From contig NZ_QNRR01000015.1 in NCBI RefSeq assembly GCF_003315205.1, positions 93,295 to 157,294 of the forward strand: a stretch of 64,000 nt of DNA. Direction: 5' to 3'. The position numbers and the translations under genes are program-made. Shown piece by piece: positions 25,963-34,489 of this stretch; the stretch's first letter is position 1; each line of letters starts with the position of its first letter. This stretch comes from Roseimicrobium gellanilyticum (lineage in GTDB: Bacteria > Verrucomicrobiota > Verrucomicrobiia > Verrucomicrobiales > Verrucomicrobiaceae). The notes beneath the pieces were generated by a model. The model made no database searches. It was given only the letters and a program-made list of their open reading frames with translations, and was not told the DNA's origin.

Positions 25963-27654
25963 ATGAGAAGCGAGAAGGAGATTGTGGAAGAGTGTGTGGC
26001 GACGTATGAGGCGCGGAAGAGTGCCCGGGCGCCATGGGATGCACAGTGGCAGGTCATTGCGGACTATTTCTGTCCGAGGAAGGCGAGCATCACGAACAGC
26101 AGTCACCTGCCGGATGGGCAGAAGGAGGCGCAGATCTATGATGGGAGCGGGTACTATGCGCTGGATGTGGCGGTGAGGGGTCAGACGTCCGACATCATCC
26201 CGCATGACCAGGTGTGGTTCTCCTTTGACCCGCCGCCGGGGATGGCGGGTGAGTTCCGGGTGCAGCAGTGGTGTCAGCAGGCAACGAGGCTGGTGAGACT
26301 CTACCTGAGCGCCTCGAAATTTTATCCACAGTCCTATGAGTTTGTGAGTGACCGGACGTGCTTTGGCACGGCGTGCCTGTACTCTGAGGAGAGTGATCTG
26401 GATCCGAATGTGCCGGTGGTGTTCCGGCATCATCGCATCGGCTCATACACGATGGCGGAGAATGCGGATGGGGTGGTGGATTCGCTGGATTTTGAGAGGC
26501 GCTTCACGGCGCGGCAGCTGGTGGAGAAGTTTGGCCGGGAGGTGGCGAGTGCGAAGGTGCGGGAGTGCTTTGATGCGGGGCGCGGGAAGCAGGATACGCA
26601 ATTCACGGTGCTGCACTGTGTGTATCCACGCGCGGAGGCGGAGCGCATCCTGGGCAAGATGGATGGTCGGAACAAGCCGTATGCCTCGGTGTGGCTGGAA
26701 CGGGATGCGAAGCAACCCTTGCGTGTCTCTGGCTATGATGAGATGCCTTTCAGTGTGTCGCGATGGAGCACGTGGGAGGGGAATGAGGAGACGGCGCCGT
26801 ATGGATATTCGCCGGCCTTTATGGCGCTGCCGGATATGCGTCAGCTGAATCTGCTGCAGAAGTGCCTGGATGTGCTGGCGGAGAAGAAGGCTAATCCCCC
26901 CTTGCTGATTCCGACGGGGTTCAAGGGAGATATTGACTATCGCGCGGGTGGGATCACGTGGTTCGACCCGGCGACGGGGGATGCGGCGAGGCCGCAGGCG
27001 TGGGGGATGGAGGGTGACTATGGCCTGGGGGTGCAGCGCGCGGACCAGAAGCGGAGCCAGATTGAGGCCTTCTTCCAAGTGAACATGTGGCTGGCGATCT
27101 CGCGCATGGAGAGGGCGAACATCACGGCGGAGGAGGTGCGGGCGCGTGTGGGTGAGCAGGCGAGGCAGTTCTCCGCGACGTATACGCTGCTGGTGACGGA
27201 GTGGCTGACGGCGCAGTTGATGCGCTTCTTCCGCATTCTGCTGCGGCGCGGGATTCTGCCGCCGCCGCCGCAGGAGATGGTGAGTGATGATGGGCGGGGG
27301 AATCTTTTCATCCCGGAGCCGCAGGTGCTCTTCTCTTCAAGAATCGCGCTGGCGCTGAAGGAGGCGGATAATACGGCGGTGGGGAGTGTGCTGAATCTGG
27401 CGGGGGCGATTGCGCAGATGGCGCCGGATGTGATGGATAACTTCAACCTGGATGAGATGATTCGCGGGAGTGCGCGGAATCGTGGATTGCCGCCGGAGTA
27501 TCATCGGGACCCGGATGAGGTGGCGGCGATGCGTGCGGCGCGGGCGCAGGCGCAACAGCAGATGCAGCAGGCGGAGATGATGGAGCAGATGAGCCGGGCG
27601 GCGGCGAATGCGGGGAAGATTCCGAAGGATTCGCCGATGATGGGGCTGATGTGA
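25963..27654 (+). CDS. Phage head-to-tail connector (portal), podovirus type
   Basis: This 563-residue protein fits the podovirus head-tail connector family (T7 gp8-like), which forms the dodecameric portal through which DNA is packaged and ejected. The features are the start (KEIVEECVATYEARKSARAPWDAQWQ), the early motif YDGSGYYALDVAVRGQTSDI, the central PFSVSRWSTWEGNEETAPYG followed by MRQLNLLQKCLDVLAEKKANPP, and a Gln/Met-rich helical end (AQQQMQQAEMMEQMSRAAANAG). The length is in the normal range for the family. A canonical SD is lacking and the leader is T-rich. The gene is the head of the structural block. Confidence 0.9.
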   Translation: MRSEKEIVEECVATYEARKSARAPWDAQWQVIADYFCPRKASITNSSHLPDGQKEAQIYDGSGYYALDVAVRGQTSDIIPHDQVWFSFDPPPGMAGEFRVQQWCQQATRLVRLYLSASKFYPQSYEFVSDRTCFGTACLYSEESDLDPNVPVVFRHHRIGSYTMAENADGVVDSLDFERRFTARQLVEKFGREVASAKVRECFDAGRGKQDTQFTVLHCVYPRAEAERILGKMDGRNKPYASVWLERDAKQPLRVSGYDEMPFSVSRWSTWEGNEETAPYGYSPAFMALPDMRQLNLLQKCLDVLAEKKANPPLLIPTGFKGDIDYRAGGITWFDPATGDAARPQAWGMEGDYGLGVQRADQKRSQIEAFFQVNMWLAISRMERANITAEEVRARVGEQARQFSATYTLLVTEWLTAQLMRFFRILLRRGILPPPPQEMVSDDGRGNLFIPEPQVLFSSRIALALKEADNTAVGSVLNLAGAIAQMAPDVMDNFNLDEMIRGSARNRGLPPEYHRDPDEVAAMRAARAQAQQQMQQAEMMEQMSRAAANAGKIPKDSPMMGLM

Positions 27655-27862
27655 ATTTGAGATTTGAGATTTGAGATTTGAGATCTCAGATTTCGGAGGG
27701 CGGTGGGGTTGGTTCTGGAGTGGGTGGGTGTGGTTGGGTGCAGTGGGTTCAACGCGGAGACACAGAGACGCAGAGGAACTTCGGAGACTGAACCGGAGGC
27801 TGAGGTTGATAGTTGATAGCCTGAGAGGGCTTGATGAGGGAGACTCTATCTTTTGATGTTTT
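27655..27862. repeat. GATTTGA repeats and repeat A copy 3
   Basis: Several GAGATTT units (27656-27693) precede repeat A copy 3 (27747-27791). The start of the following gene is preceded by CTATCTTTTGATGTTTT. No other feature is seen. Confidence 0.65.
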
Positions 27863-28192
27863 ATGATGGATAATGGTATACCGGTTTTGGGGCAGGCGGA
27901 GTTGGCGGCAGAGGGGTTGAGAAGGAGGCAGGAGGAGGAAAGGGAGTTGGGGAAGATGTATGCGAGGGTGTTTGGGACGAAGGAGGGGCAGGCGGTGCTG
28001 AGGGACCTTTGTGAACATTTTCCTCATACCCGGCCGAGGTTTGATGCGGTGGCGACGAAGGGGAATGCGGTGGCGGCGCTGATTGGGGGGATTCACTTCG
28101 ATGGGTCGGCAGCGGTGGTGAGGTATGTGATGGAGAGGATGGAGTCGGCGAAGGGGAAGATGGAGGAGGCGCCGGTGGTGGTGGGGGCATAA
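27863..28192 (+). CDS. Bbp19-like phage structural protein
   Basis: This 109-residue protein has the pattern VFGTKEGQAVLRDLCEHF, then FDAVATKGNAVAALIGG and AVVRYVMERME. It matches the small podovirus family typified by Bordetella phage BPP-1 Bbp19, found between connector and capsid genes. The N-terminal 35 residues form a charged helix (RRRQEEERELGKMYARV). The role of the family is not settled; it is a presumed virion or assembly component. The second Met at 27866 is an equally possible start. Confidence 0.7.
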   Translation: MMDNGIPVLGQAELAAEGLRRRQEEERELGKMYARVFGTKEGQAVLRDLCEHFPHTRPRFDAVATKGNAVAALIGGIHFDGSAAVVRYVMERMESAKGKMEEAPVVVGA

Positions 28193-28330
28193 GCGGTGCG
28201 GCGGTGATCGAAGGGGAATGCAAAATGAGAAGTGAAAAATGAAAAACGCAAAGTGGGCCGGGGTTGATGCGGTGAGCGGTGAGACGGTGGTAGAGGCGAC
28301 GACTAGCGGAGAGGATGTAATTTTTTTGAT

Positions 28331-28690
28331 ATGACGAAGGCTAAGATAATCACCAAGGGGAAGAAGAGGAAGGGTGTGGGCGGCGTGGCGAAGAGACCGG
28401 TAGATGGGCGTGCGGTGCAGGTGAGTCCAGAAGCTGTGGATGAGGTGGGTGTACTCCCCTGCCCTGTGCCGACGGACCCGGCGATGGGGGACAAGACGCC
28501 GGAGGTGATGGCATGGTATCGAGAGCATCGGCCGGAGGAGTTTAGGAGGAGATATGGGAATCGGGTTTGTCCGGAGGTGGATGATGTGGTGCGGTGTGGT
28601 GTGATGGGTGATGATGATGCGATGGGGCCGGTGTCGGATTTTGAGGATGATGAGGTGGTGGTGGTGAAGCCGAGGGTGATTATGGGGTGA
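28331..28690 (+). CDS. Phage small protein, basic N-terminus, acidic C-terminus
   Basis: The protein has 119 residues and a strong charge split: a Lys-rich head (TKAKIITKGKKRKG) and an acidic tail (SDFEDDEVVVVKPRV). The middle contains DKTPEVMAWYREHRPEEFRRRYGNR. I recognise no family. Its position between the Bbp19-like gene and the scaffold suggests a phage structural accessory. It is preceded by a T-run leader (AATTTTTTTGAT). Confidence 0.55.
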   Translation: MTKAKIITKGKKRKGVGGVAKRPVDGRAVQVSPEAVDEVGVLPCPVPTDPAMGDKTPEVMAWYREHRPEEFRRRYGNRVCPEVDDVVRCGVMGDDDAMGPVSDFEDDEVVVVKPRVIMG

Positions 28691-29422
28691 AGGAGGGAGG
28701 GATAGAGGGGCAGCGGGTGCTGAGGTGCTGAGGTGCTGAGGTGCTGAGGTGCTGAGGTGCTGAGGTGCTGAGGTGCTGAGGTGCTGAGGTGCTGAGGTGC
28801 TGAGGTGCTGAGGGGTTGTGGGGTTGTGGGCGGAGAGGATGGGTGTGGTTGTGTGCATTGGATTCAACGCAGAGACACAGAGACGCAGAGGAACTTCGGA
28901 GACTGAGGATGAGGCGTTGGGAAGGTAGAGAGTATTGGGGTGCTTGGCGCTTTCCGCATGCCGGTTCCACGCCGCCTCCGCCCATCTGATTTGGAAGCCG
29001 GCGCAGCGGCTCCCCACCGGTTCATTGGTGTGCCGAGCGGTAGACCAGAGGGACGCCAGGCTGCCGCCGTATTGCGCGAGTTGATTCGCCAGGTCCATGG
29101 CTCCCTCCGCGCGTTCATCCATGAGCGGCAGGTGCTCGTCCTCCCAGGGGGTGCGAGCCTGATTTGCAGGATGTGACATGGTGTGAACAGCTCTCGGGGT
29201 GAGTGGTGAGAGGGTTTCAGAGGAGTGGGGTGATGGTGCGCGGTGGGGAACGGGGCGTCCCCCGTCCTTTGGCCTGTGGCGGTGCCTTGGGATGGGGATG
29301 TGTGGTGGGAGATGGTGAGTCTTGAGGCTGGCGGGAGGAATTCAGTTCAAGGTGGGCTTTGCGAATGCGAGGGACATTCTATTTTTTGATCACAAACCAA
29401 ATAACCAACGAGTGATATTGAT
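28691..29422. repeat. Intergenic: octamer array, repeat A copy 4, no gene
   Basis: Positions 28717-28812 are 12 exact copies of the octamer GTGCTGAG. Repeat A copy 4 lies at 28862-28907. At about 28998-29033 a phrase (CCGGCGCAGCGGCTCCCCAC, then CGGTTCATTGG) recurs at about 30584-30613 with few changes. The rest, to the scaffold leader (CTATTTTTTGATCAC), shows no gene I can support. Confidence 0.7.
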
Positions 29423-30304
29423 ATGAGTGAAGATGCGACTGGCAGTGGGCAACAACAGCAGGATGGTTCGTTTGTGAACCATGGAAGTGGTGCGGGATGG
29501 AATGGTGGTGGTGGTGGCACTGCTGGAGTTTCGGGAGAGTGGGTGGTGGATGGGAAGTTTGCGCAGGGGCTTTCTGCCAAGTTGTCTGATGATTTGAAGC
29601 CTTATGCGGGATCCATCCGGAAGTTTGAGGGGACGCCGATTCAGGATGTGCTGCGATCGTATGGTGAGCTGGAGAAGAAGCTGGGGCAGCGGATGCAACC
29701 GCCGGGGCCGGAGGCGAGGCCGGAGGAGGTGGCGGCGTGGAGGAAGAATCTTGGGGTGCCGGAGAAGCCGGATGGCTATGGGATTGCGAGGCCGGAGGAT
29801 GTGCCGGTGGAGCTCTGGAATGAGGAGATGGTGCGGGGCTTTACGGCGGTGGCGCACAAACATCACATCCCGGCAGCGGCGGCGCAGGAGCTGGTGCAGT
29901 GGTGGAACGGGCAGCAGATGTCAGCGGTGTCGCGCTATCACACCGAGGCTGTGAATCATCGTGAGGCGCTGGTGCAGGGGCTGCAGAGTGAGTGGGGAGA
30001 ACGGTATGAGACGAATCTGCAGGGAGCGCAGCGGGTGGCGGCGATGGCGAGACTGGATGTGAATGACCCGGCGATTGGCGATAATCCGACGGTGATCCGT
30101 GCGCTGCATGCGATGGCGTCGCTGGTAAGCGAGGATCGCCAGGAGACGGGCGGGAGTGGTGCGCTGAGGCTCACGCGGCAGCAGCAGGCGGATGATATCC
30201 AGACGAACAAGTCCAATCCGCTGTATGGGGACTATCACGGGGCGAATGGATCGGAGAGGCAGGCGATGGTGGCGGAGCAGATAAGGAGGCTGCGGATGGG
30301 GTAG
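29423..30304 (+). CDS. Phage scaffold / capsid assembly protein
   Basis: This 293-residue acidic protein lies directly before the capsid region. The N-terminal 45 residues are Gly/Gln/Ser-rich and disordered. A region with KFEGTPIQDVLRSYGELEKKLGQ, then KPDGYGIARPEDVPVELWNEE and RGFTAVAHKHHIPAAAAQELVQWW is typical of podovirus scaffolding proteins (T7 gp9-like). The last 40 residues contain SNPLYGDYHGANGSERQAMV, a motif often seen at the capsid-binding end. It would guide prohead assembly and then leave the head. Confidence 0.75.
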   Translation: MSEDATGSGQQQQDGSFVNHGSGAGWNGGGGGTAGVSGEWVVDGKFAQGLSAKLSDDLKPYAGSIRKFEGTPIQDVLRSYGELEKKLGQRMQPPGPEARPEEVAAWRKNLGVPEKPDGYGIARPEDVPVELWNEEMVRGFTAVAHKHHIPAAAAQELVQWWNGQQMSAVSRYHTEAVNHREALVQGLQSEWGERYETNLQGAQRVAAMARLDVNDPAIGDNPTVIRALHAMASLVSEDRQETGGSGALRLTRQQQADDIQTNKSNPLYGDYHGANGSERQAMVAEQIRRLRMG

Positions 30305-30720
30305 TTTCGGTGCGACGGTGCGACGGTGCGACGGTGAGCGTTGAGCGGCTTATGAAAGGGGACCGCTAATGGACGCCAACGGGCGCTGGGGGGAAGGGTC
30401 AGGGGTGGTTTGAGATGTTGGGAGGTGGCTTGAGGTCAACCACTCATGGAAGCTGATGGATATCCATGCCGTGAGTGCCGGATGTGGCGCAGGAAACCGT
30501 TGGAAGAGGTTGCTCCCCGGGGATGGGGGAACGGCTTGCCGTGCATCAGTTTCACACCACCTTCGCCTGCCTGCTCAGGAAACCGGCGCAGCGGTTCTCC
30601 ACCGGTTCATTGGTGAGCGACATGATAGACTGTTGGAAGGCGACGAGGAACGGCAGAGGGCCAAGATCATCGGATGCACCAGTCTGAGGCCGGGATGTTG
30701 CCAGGGGATTGGTGTTGCCA
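30305..30720. repeat. Intergenic with GTGCGACG triplet and short repeats
   Basis: Three octamers GTGCGACG (30310-30333) follow the scaffold stop. The phrase GACCGCTAATGGACGCCAAC (30361-30380) is a variant of the one near 25490. ACCACTCATGG at 30439-30449 matches 25481-25491. The 30584-30613 phrase duplicates 28998-29033. No gene is seen. Confidence 0.55.
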
Positions 30721-31194
30721 CTACCTGACAGGCAGGACGTGAATGGCGTGGGCGGCGCGGAAGAGAGCTGGTCTGTTGAAGTCGAAGATACCGGGGCTGA
30801 CTTCGTCAAGGTAGTCCGTGGCGGCGGCGAAGATGAGGCGGAAAGAGACCTGGGGGAAGGTGGTATCCGGAAGCTCTGCGAGCGCGAGGTCCTCGGGGAC
30901 GCCCTCAAGTACGATGGTCAAGAGAGCGACGGCGCGACGCATGAAGCTGATGAACACGTGCGGTCTTCCTGCATAGAGGCGCTCAGCGGCCTCGCCAAAG
31001 AGGGCGAGCTCTGTATCCGGCAGGGTGAAGGTCTCTCCTTCGAAGGTGTAGGTGTTGTCATACAGTCTGCCGAATCTAAGGACACGCGACCTCACGGCCT
31101 CGGGGTCGGGATGATCTGCGGCATAGCTGGCGTGCCGAAAGGTCTCCAGGAATTCCTTGGGGTTGAGAGGTAGGGTGACGCGGGTGGGCGACAT
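30721..31194 (-). CDS. Soluble protein of unknown function, opposite to phage genes
   Basis: This 157-residue protein has clear coding character: TRVTLPLNPKEFLETFRHASYAADHPDPEAV, RFGRLYDNTYTFEGETFTL, then RRAVALLTIVLEGVPEDLALAEL and a final LFRAAHAIHVLPVR. No signal peptide or membrane segment is present. The family is not recognised. It stands alone on the minus strand inside the plus-strand structural block, as a moron-type cargo gene or host insertion would. Confidence 0.6.
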   Translation of the reverse strand: MSPTRVTLPLNPKEFLETFRHASYAADHPDPEAVRSRVLRFGRLYDNTYTFEGETFTLPDTELALFGEAAERLYAGRPHVFISFMRRAVALLTIVLEGVPEDLALAELPDTTFPQVSFRLIFAAATDYLDEVSPGIFDFNRPALFRAAHAIHVLPVR

Positions 31195-31931
31195 GGGTGG
31201 CGCTGCAGGGGATGTGGCCTCGGCTGTGAAAGGGTATGCCGGGGGCGCTGGGATGGCAAGGTGGGTGTGAGTGAGGAATCAACCACTTCATCTGTGGCAC
31301 GCATTTTGTGGAACACATACCTTCGGAAACGAGGGAGGGCGTGGACGCCCTGTACCACTTGGCTCGACGCTGGCATCGCCGTCGGGATGCGATGACTGTT
31401 CTCCCTTATCCGGTGGTATCAGTACGCTCAACCACCGGCTACAGGCTGTCATACCTCCGGCATGTGAGCTGCCCTGTCTGCGACAGGCGGCGGGCAGGAT
31501 TTGAGTTCGGATGCTTGAAGGCGAGTGTGGTGTCACGCACGTTTCTTCAAGGCTCCGCACCCAGCATGCTGACTGCCGGCACTAAGGCTAGTGCCGTTCC
31601 CCGCGGGGGCATCTTTGTGGTGGAGCGACAGCGATGGGTATGTTTTCATGATTTTTGAGTTGCACGGGACCAGAAAACACGTTATGAGTGTGGGGTGCTG
31701 CTATTGAGCCGGGGCCATGAAGCTCTGACAACTTGGTGGCGGTGACTTTTTCTGCCTCATCCAGCAGCCAGCGGGTGCTGACAACTGCGAGTGACGGCTC
31801 CCTGAATCTATACAGGAACTGGAATGTCTGTGTCCCCTTCCCTCCCCTGCCCCAGTGTGGCCGATGTGATGGCCTGATTGACGGTGGCGGGTGCGTGAGC
31901 AGCGGAACCAGAAAACTCGCAAGATAACGAT
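31195..31931. repeat. Intergenic before capsid gene: repeat C and motif copies
   Basis: About 31345-31500 is a diverged copy of repeat C. Two ACCAGAAAAC motifs follow, one inside a promoter-like sequence (31660-31688) and one at 31907-31916, only 15 bp before the capsid ATG. A plus frame at 31733-31927 ending just before the capsid gene shows no recognisable features. Confidence 0.6.
31660..31688 (+). promoter_or_regulatory. Promoter-like sequence with ACCAGAAAAC spacer
   Basis: TTGCAC (31660-31665) and TATGAG (31683-31688) are separated by exactly 17 bases that read GGGACCAGAAAACACGT. It is positioned to drive the major capsid gene with a leader of about 240 bases. The spacer matches that of the stronger candidate at 53575-53603. 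Confidence 0.5.
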
Positions 31932-32828
31932 ATGTCATTGGATATTACGCAATTTTACCCGACGGAGTTCGAAAGGAACTGGACTCATGTGGCTCAACAG
32001 ATGGACTGCCGGCTGCGCCAGGCGGTGATGCCGGGTGGGAATCTGACGGGCAAGAGGAAGTCATTCAATCTGCTGAATGACTATGAGATGGACGAGGTGA
32101 CGACCCGCAAGGGTGACACGCCGGATGGCGATACCTCGGGTGAGAAGTACTGGCTGTATGCGCGGAAGTTTGAGAAGGTGATCACGTTCGATGAGGATGA
32201 TGAGCGCCAGCTGGGGCAGATTGTGCTGCCAGACTCGGACGAGGTGCGCAATATGGCGATGGCGTACAATCGCAAGGTGGATGATATGATCATCGCGGCC
32301 TTCGATGCGACGCGGTACATTGGTGAGGATGGGACGACGACGGACCCCTTCCCTGCTGGTCAATCCATCGCGGTGGACTATGTGCCGAGCGGTGCGCCGG
32401 CGAACAGCGGGCTGACGTTTGCGAAGATTCGCGAGGCGGCGCGCATCCTGAATGTGAATGAGGTGCCGGAGAGTGAGCGCTTCTTTGCGTACGGGGCGAA
32501 GCAACTGGATGACCTGCTGGCCATCACGGAGGCGACGAGCCGGGACTTCAGTGACCTGATGGCGCTGAAGGACGGGAAGATCAGCTACTGGATGGGCTTT
32601 ACGTGGATTCCGACGCAGCGCCTGAGCCGCAATGTGAGCACGGATGTGCGTTCCTGCTTTGCGTGGCACAAGTCGGCGGTGAAGCTGGGTGAGGGTTCAC
32701 GCAACAGCTACATTGATGTGCGACCGGACAAGCGGCATGCGAAGCAGATTCGCTCGGTGGGTCGCCTGGGTGCGGTGCGCTCGGAGAATGAGAAGGTGGT
32801 GCGGGTGTACTGCGATGAGTCGCCGTAA
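31932..32828 (+). CDS. Phage major capsid protein
   Basis: The protein has 298 residues. It contains QFYPTEFERNWTHVAQQMDCRLR, KSFNLLNDYEMDEVTTRKGDTP, VITFDEDDERQLGQIVLPD and later FFAYGAKQLDDLLAITEATSRDFSDLMALKDGKI. This fits the HK97-fold capsid family found in BPP-1-like and related podoviruses. The short MSLDITQFYP start shows no delta-domain, so scaffolding is likely done by the separate gene upstream. It is followed by a decoration-like gene 62 bp downstream. Confidence 0.8.
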   Translation: MSLDITQFYPTEFERNWTHVAQQMDCRLRQAVMPGGNLTGKRKSFNLLNDYEMDEVTTRKGDTPDGDTSGEKYWLYARKFEKVITFDEDDERQLGQIVLPDSDEVRNMAMAYNRKVDDMIIAAFDATRYIGEDGTTTDPFPAGQSIAVDYVPSGAPANSGLTFAKIREAARILNVNEVPESERFFAYGAKQLDDLLAITEATSRDFSDLMALKDGKISYWMGFTWIPTQRLSRNVSTDVRSCFAWHKSAVKLGEGSRNSYIDVRPDKRHAKQIRSVGRLGAVRSENEKVVRVYCDESP

Positions 32829-32890
32829 GGAGAGGGACAAGGAATAAGGGACACGGGACAAGGGTACGAACTTTTATCTGAAGAACGAAT

Positions 32891-33346
32891 ATGGCGAATA
32901 AGTATACGGATTTGGCGGCGGGGCAGTTGGCAGCGGAGAGTGATTTCTCGGAGGCACCGAGTCTCCGGGCGTTTGGTGGGGATGTACGCTATGTGGATGT
33001 GAAGATTGCGGTGACGGCGTTGACGACGTCTGATGTGATCTATCTGGCGAAGCTGCCGAAGGGAGCGCGGGTGATTCCGGCGCTGTGCTCGGTGGACCAT
33101 GGTGATCCGGGTGATGCGCTGACGGGGAAGCTGGGCGACGAGGCAGATGATGACCGCTATGGTGCGGCGCTGGCGCTGGGTGGTGCGGCGGGAAGGAAGG
33201 CCTTCAGCGAGGCGGGGACGAAGGGGGATGCGTTTCTGAATCCCTACAAGTTTACGGAAGAGTTGTGGGTGACGTTTACGCCGACGACAGTGACGAATCT
33301 GGCGACGCACGACCAGGTGTGGCACGTGGCGTATACGTTGGGGTAG
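32891..33346 (+). CDS. Capsid decoration / head accessory-like protein
   Basis: This 151-residue protein has the phage pattern VRYVDVKIAVTALTTSDVIYLAKLPKGARVIPALC (here split by a variable part), then DPGDALTGKLGDEADDDRYG and a beta-rich end LWVTFTPTTVTNLATHDQVWHVAYTLG. Proteins like this lie just after the capsid gene in podoviruses and are described as capsid-associated or head-decoration proteins. The role is inferred from position and beta-rich character. The leader contains AACTTTTATCTG, also found before the connector gene. Confidence 0.65.
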   Translation: MANKYTDLAAGQLAAESDFSEAPSLRAFGGDVRYVDVKIAVTALTTSDVIYLAKLPKGARVIPALCSVDHGDPGDALTGKLGDEADDDRYGAALALGGAAGRKAFSEAGTKGDAFLNPYKFTEELWVTFTPTTVTNLATHDQVWHVAYTLG

Positions 33347-33784
33347 GATAGTTCTTAGTTCTTGGTTTGTTGTTGGTGGTGGTGTGGGTGCCCCGTGTGG
33401 TGTGTCTTTTTGGGTGAGGGGTGCGCTATGCGGGGCGCCTTTTTCCTGGGTGGGCGTGGAGAGTTGGTGTTGGATGGGTTCGTCGCAAAGCAGCGGAGCT
33501 GCCAAGCAGTAAGGGGCTTCTGACTGGGTGAGGATATCTTGGGGGGGGTTGGGTGCAGTGGGTTCAACGCAGAGACACGGAGACGCAGAGGGAACTTCGG
33601 AGACTGAGGGACTGAAGGATTGGATGGGGAAGGTGTTTTGGTGAATTTGGGGTTCTGAGGCTTTGGTATGGTCAGGGGTATGTGACGCCGGGAACGAGAC
33701 GCTCCTGCTCCTTGGGCATGGATTTGAAATTGATGGGTGATGGTGGAGTTGCGTCTGGATCGAGAACGAGGAGGACTTTGACGT
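33347..33784. repeat. Intergenic with repeat A copy 5
   Basis: Repeat A copy 5 (33562-33608) carries one extra G. The phrase GTCGCAAAGCAGCGGAG (about 33482-33498) matches the one near 21081-21097. GGGAACGAGACGCTCCTGCT (33690-33709) resembles sequences at about 57261-57280. No gene is seen. Confidence 0.6.
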
Positions 33785-34387
33785 ATGAATGATACGCAGA
33801 TTTGCAATCTGGCACTGGCGGAGGTGGGTGATAGCTATAGCATCACGGATATCAATGAGACCTCGAACCAGGCTGCGGTGTGCCGGTTGTTCTTTGGGCC
33901 GACGAGGGATGCGCTGCTGAGGATGCATCCGTGGAACTTTGCGCGGACGCTGGCGGCTCTTTCGGCGTTGAGCACGGAGCCGGTGTTTGGCTGGGGATAT
34001 CAGTATCAACTGCCAGCGGACTTCATCCGGCTGGTGGAGTTCAACGGGCTGGATGCGTGGCAGACGGAGGATGACTTCCAGATTGCGAATGGGCCCTCGG
34101 GTGGGCTGGTACTGCTGACGGATGAGGATGCGGCGAGTGTGGTGTATCTGAAGCGGGTGACGGATGCGAACTTGTTTGATCCGCTGTTTGTGGAGGCGCT
34201 GACGTTGCGGCTGGCGATGCGTATCTGCACGAAGCTGACGAAGGATGATGGCATCAAGGACCGGCTGACGCGGGAGGCGAAGGAGGCGATGGCGCGGGCG
34301 AGGCAGACAGATGCGAATGAGTCGAGGCCGAGACGCGTTGGGATGTGGGAGGATTCGGATTTGGCGATGGGGAGGTTTGGTGAGTAG
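33785..34387 (+). CDS. Tail tubular protein A (T7 gp11-like)
   Basis: The protein has 200 residues and starts MNDTQICNLALAEVGD, then CRLFFGPTRDALLRMHPWNFA, which are hallmark motifs of tail tubular protein A / adaptor proteins in short-tailed phages. YQYQLPADFIRLVEFNG follows. The late helix FVEALTLRLAMRICTKLT is also typical. It forms the ring between portal and nozzle. It precedes the tubular protein B gene by about 100 bp. Confidence 0.85.
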   Translation: MNDTQICNLALAEVGDSYSITDINETSNQAAVCRLFFGPTRDALLRMHPWNFARTLAALSALSTEPVFGWGYQYQLPADFIRLVEFNGLDAWQTEDDFQIANGPSGGLVLLTDEDAASVVYLKRVTDANLFDPLFVEALTLRLAMRICTKLTKDDGIKDRLTREAKEAMARARQTDANESRPRRVGMWEDSDLAMGRFGE

Positions 34388-34422
34388 TCAGTAGTCAGTA
34401 GTCAGTAGTCAGTAGTCAGTAG
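34386..34422. repeat. Heptanucleotide array (AGTAGTC)n
   Basis: About five copies of AGTAGTC lie between the two tail tubular genes. Read on the minus strand the unit is GACTACT, one or two changes from the GACCACT unit at 7146-7233. Confidence 0.85.
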
Positions 34423-34489
34423 GGCTGGGCTGCGCTTAGGGAGATGGAACAAGGTTCAGGGAACTTGGAAGTGAGGACTGAATATTCTT

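Noticed and set aside
27749..29179. Long minus-strand open frame of 476 codons
   Set aside because: It runs through tandem octamers, two repeat A copies and the antisense of two phage genes. Its start (residues 1-70) is protein-like but no homology is seen and the body is low-complexity.
31733..31927. Small frame ending just before the capsid gene
   Set aside because: No conserved features, and it spans a promoter and motif region; its position alone is not enough.
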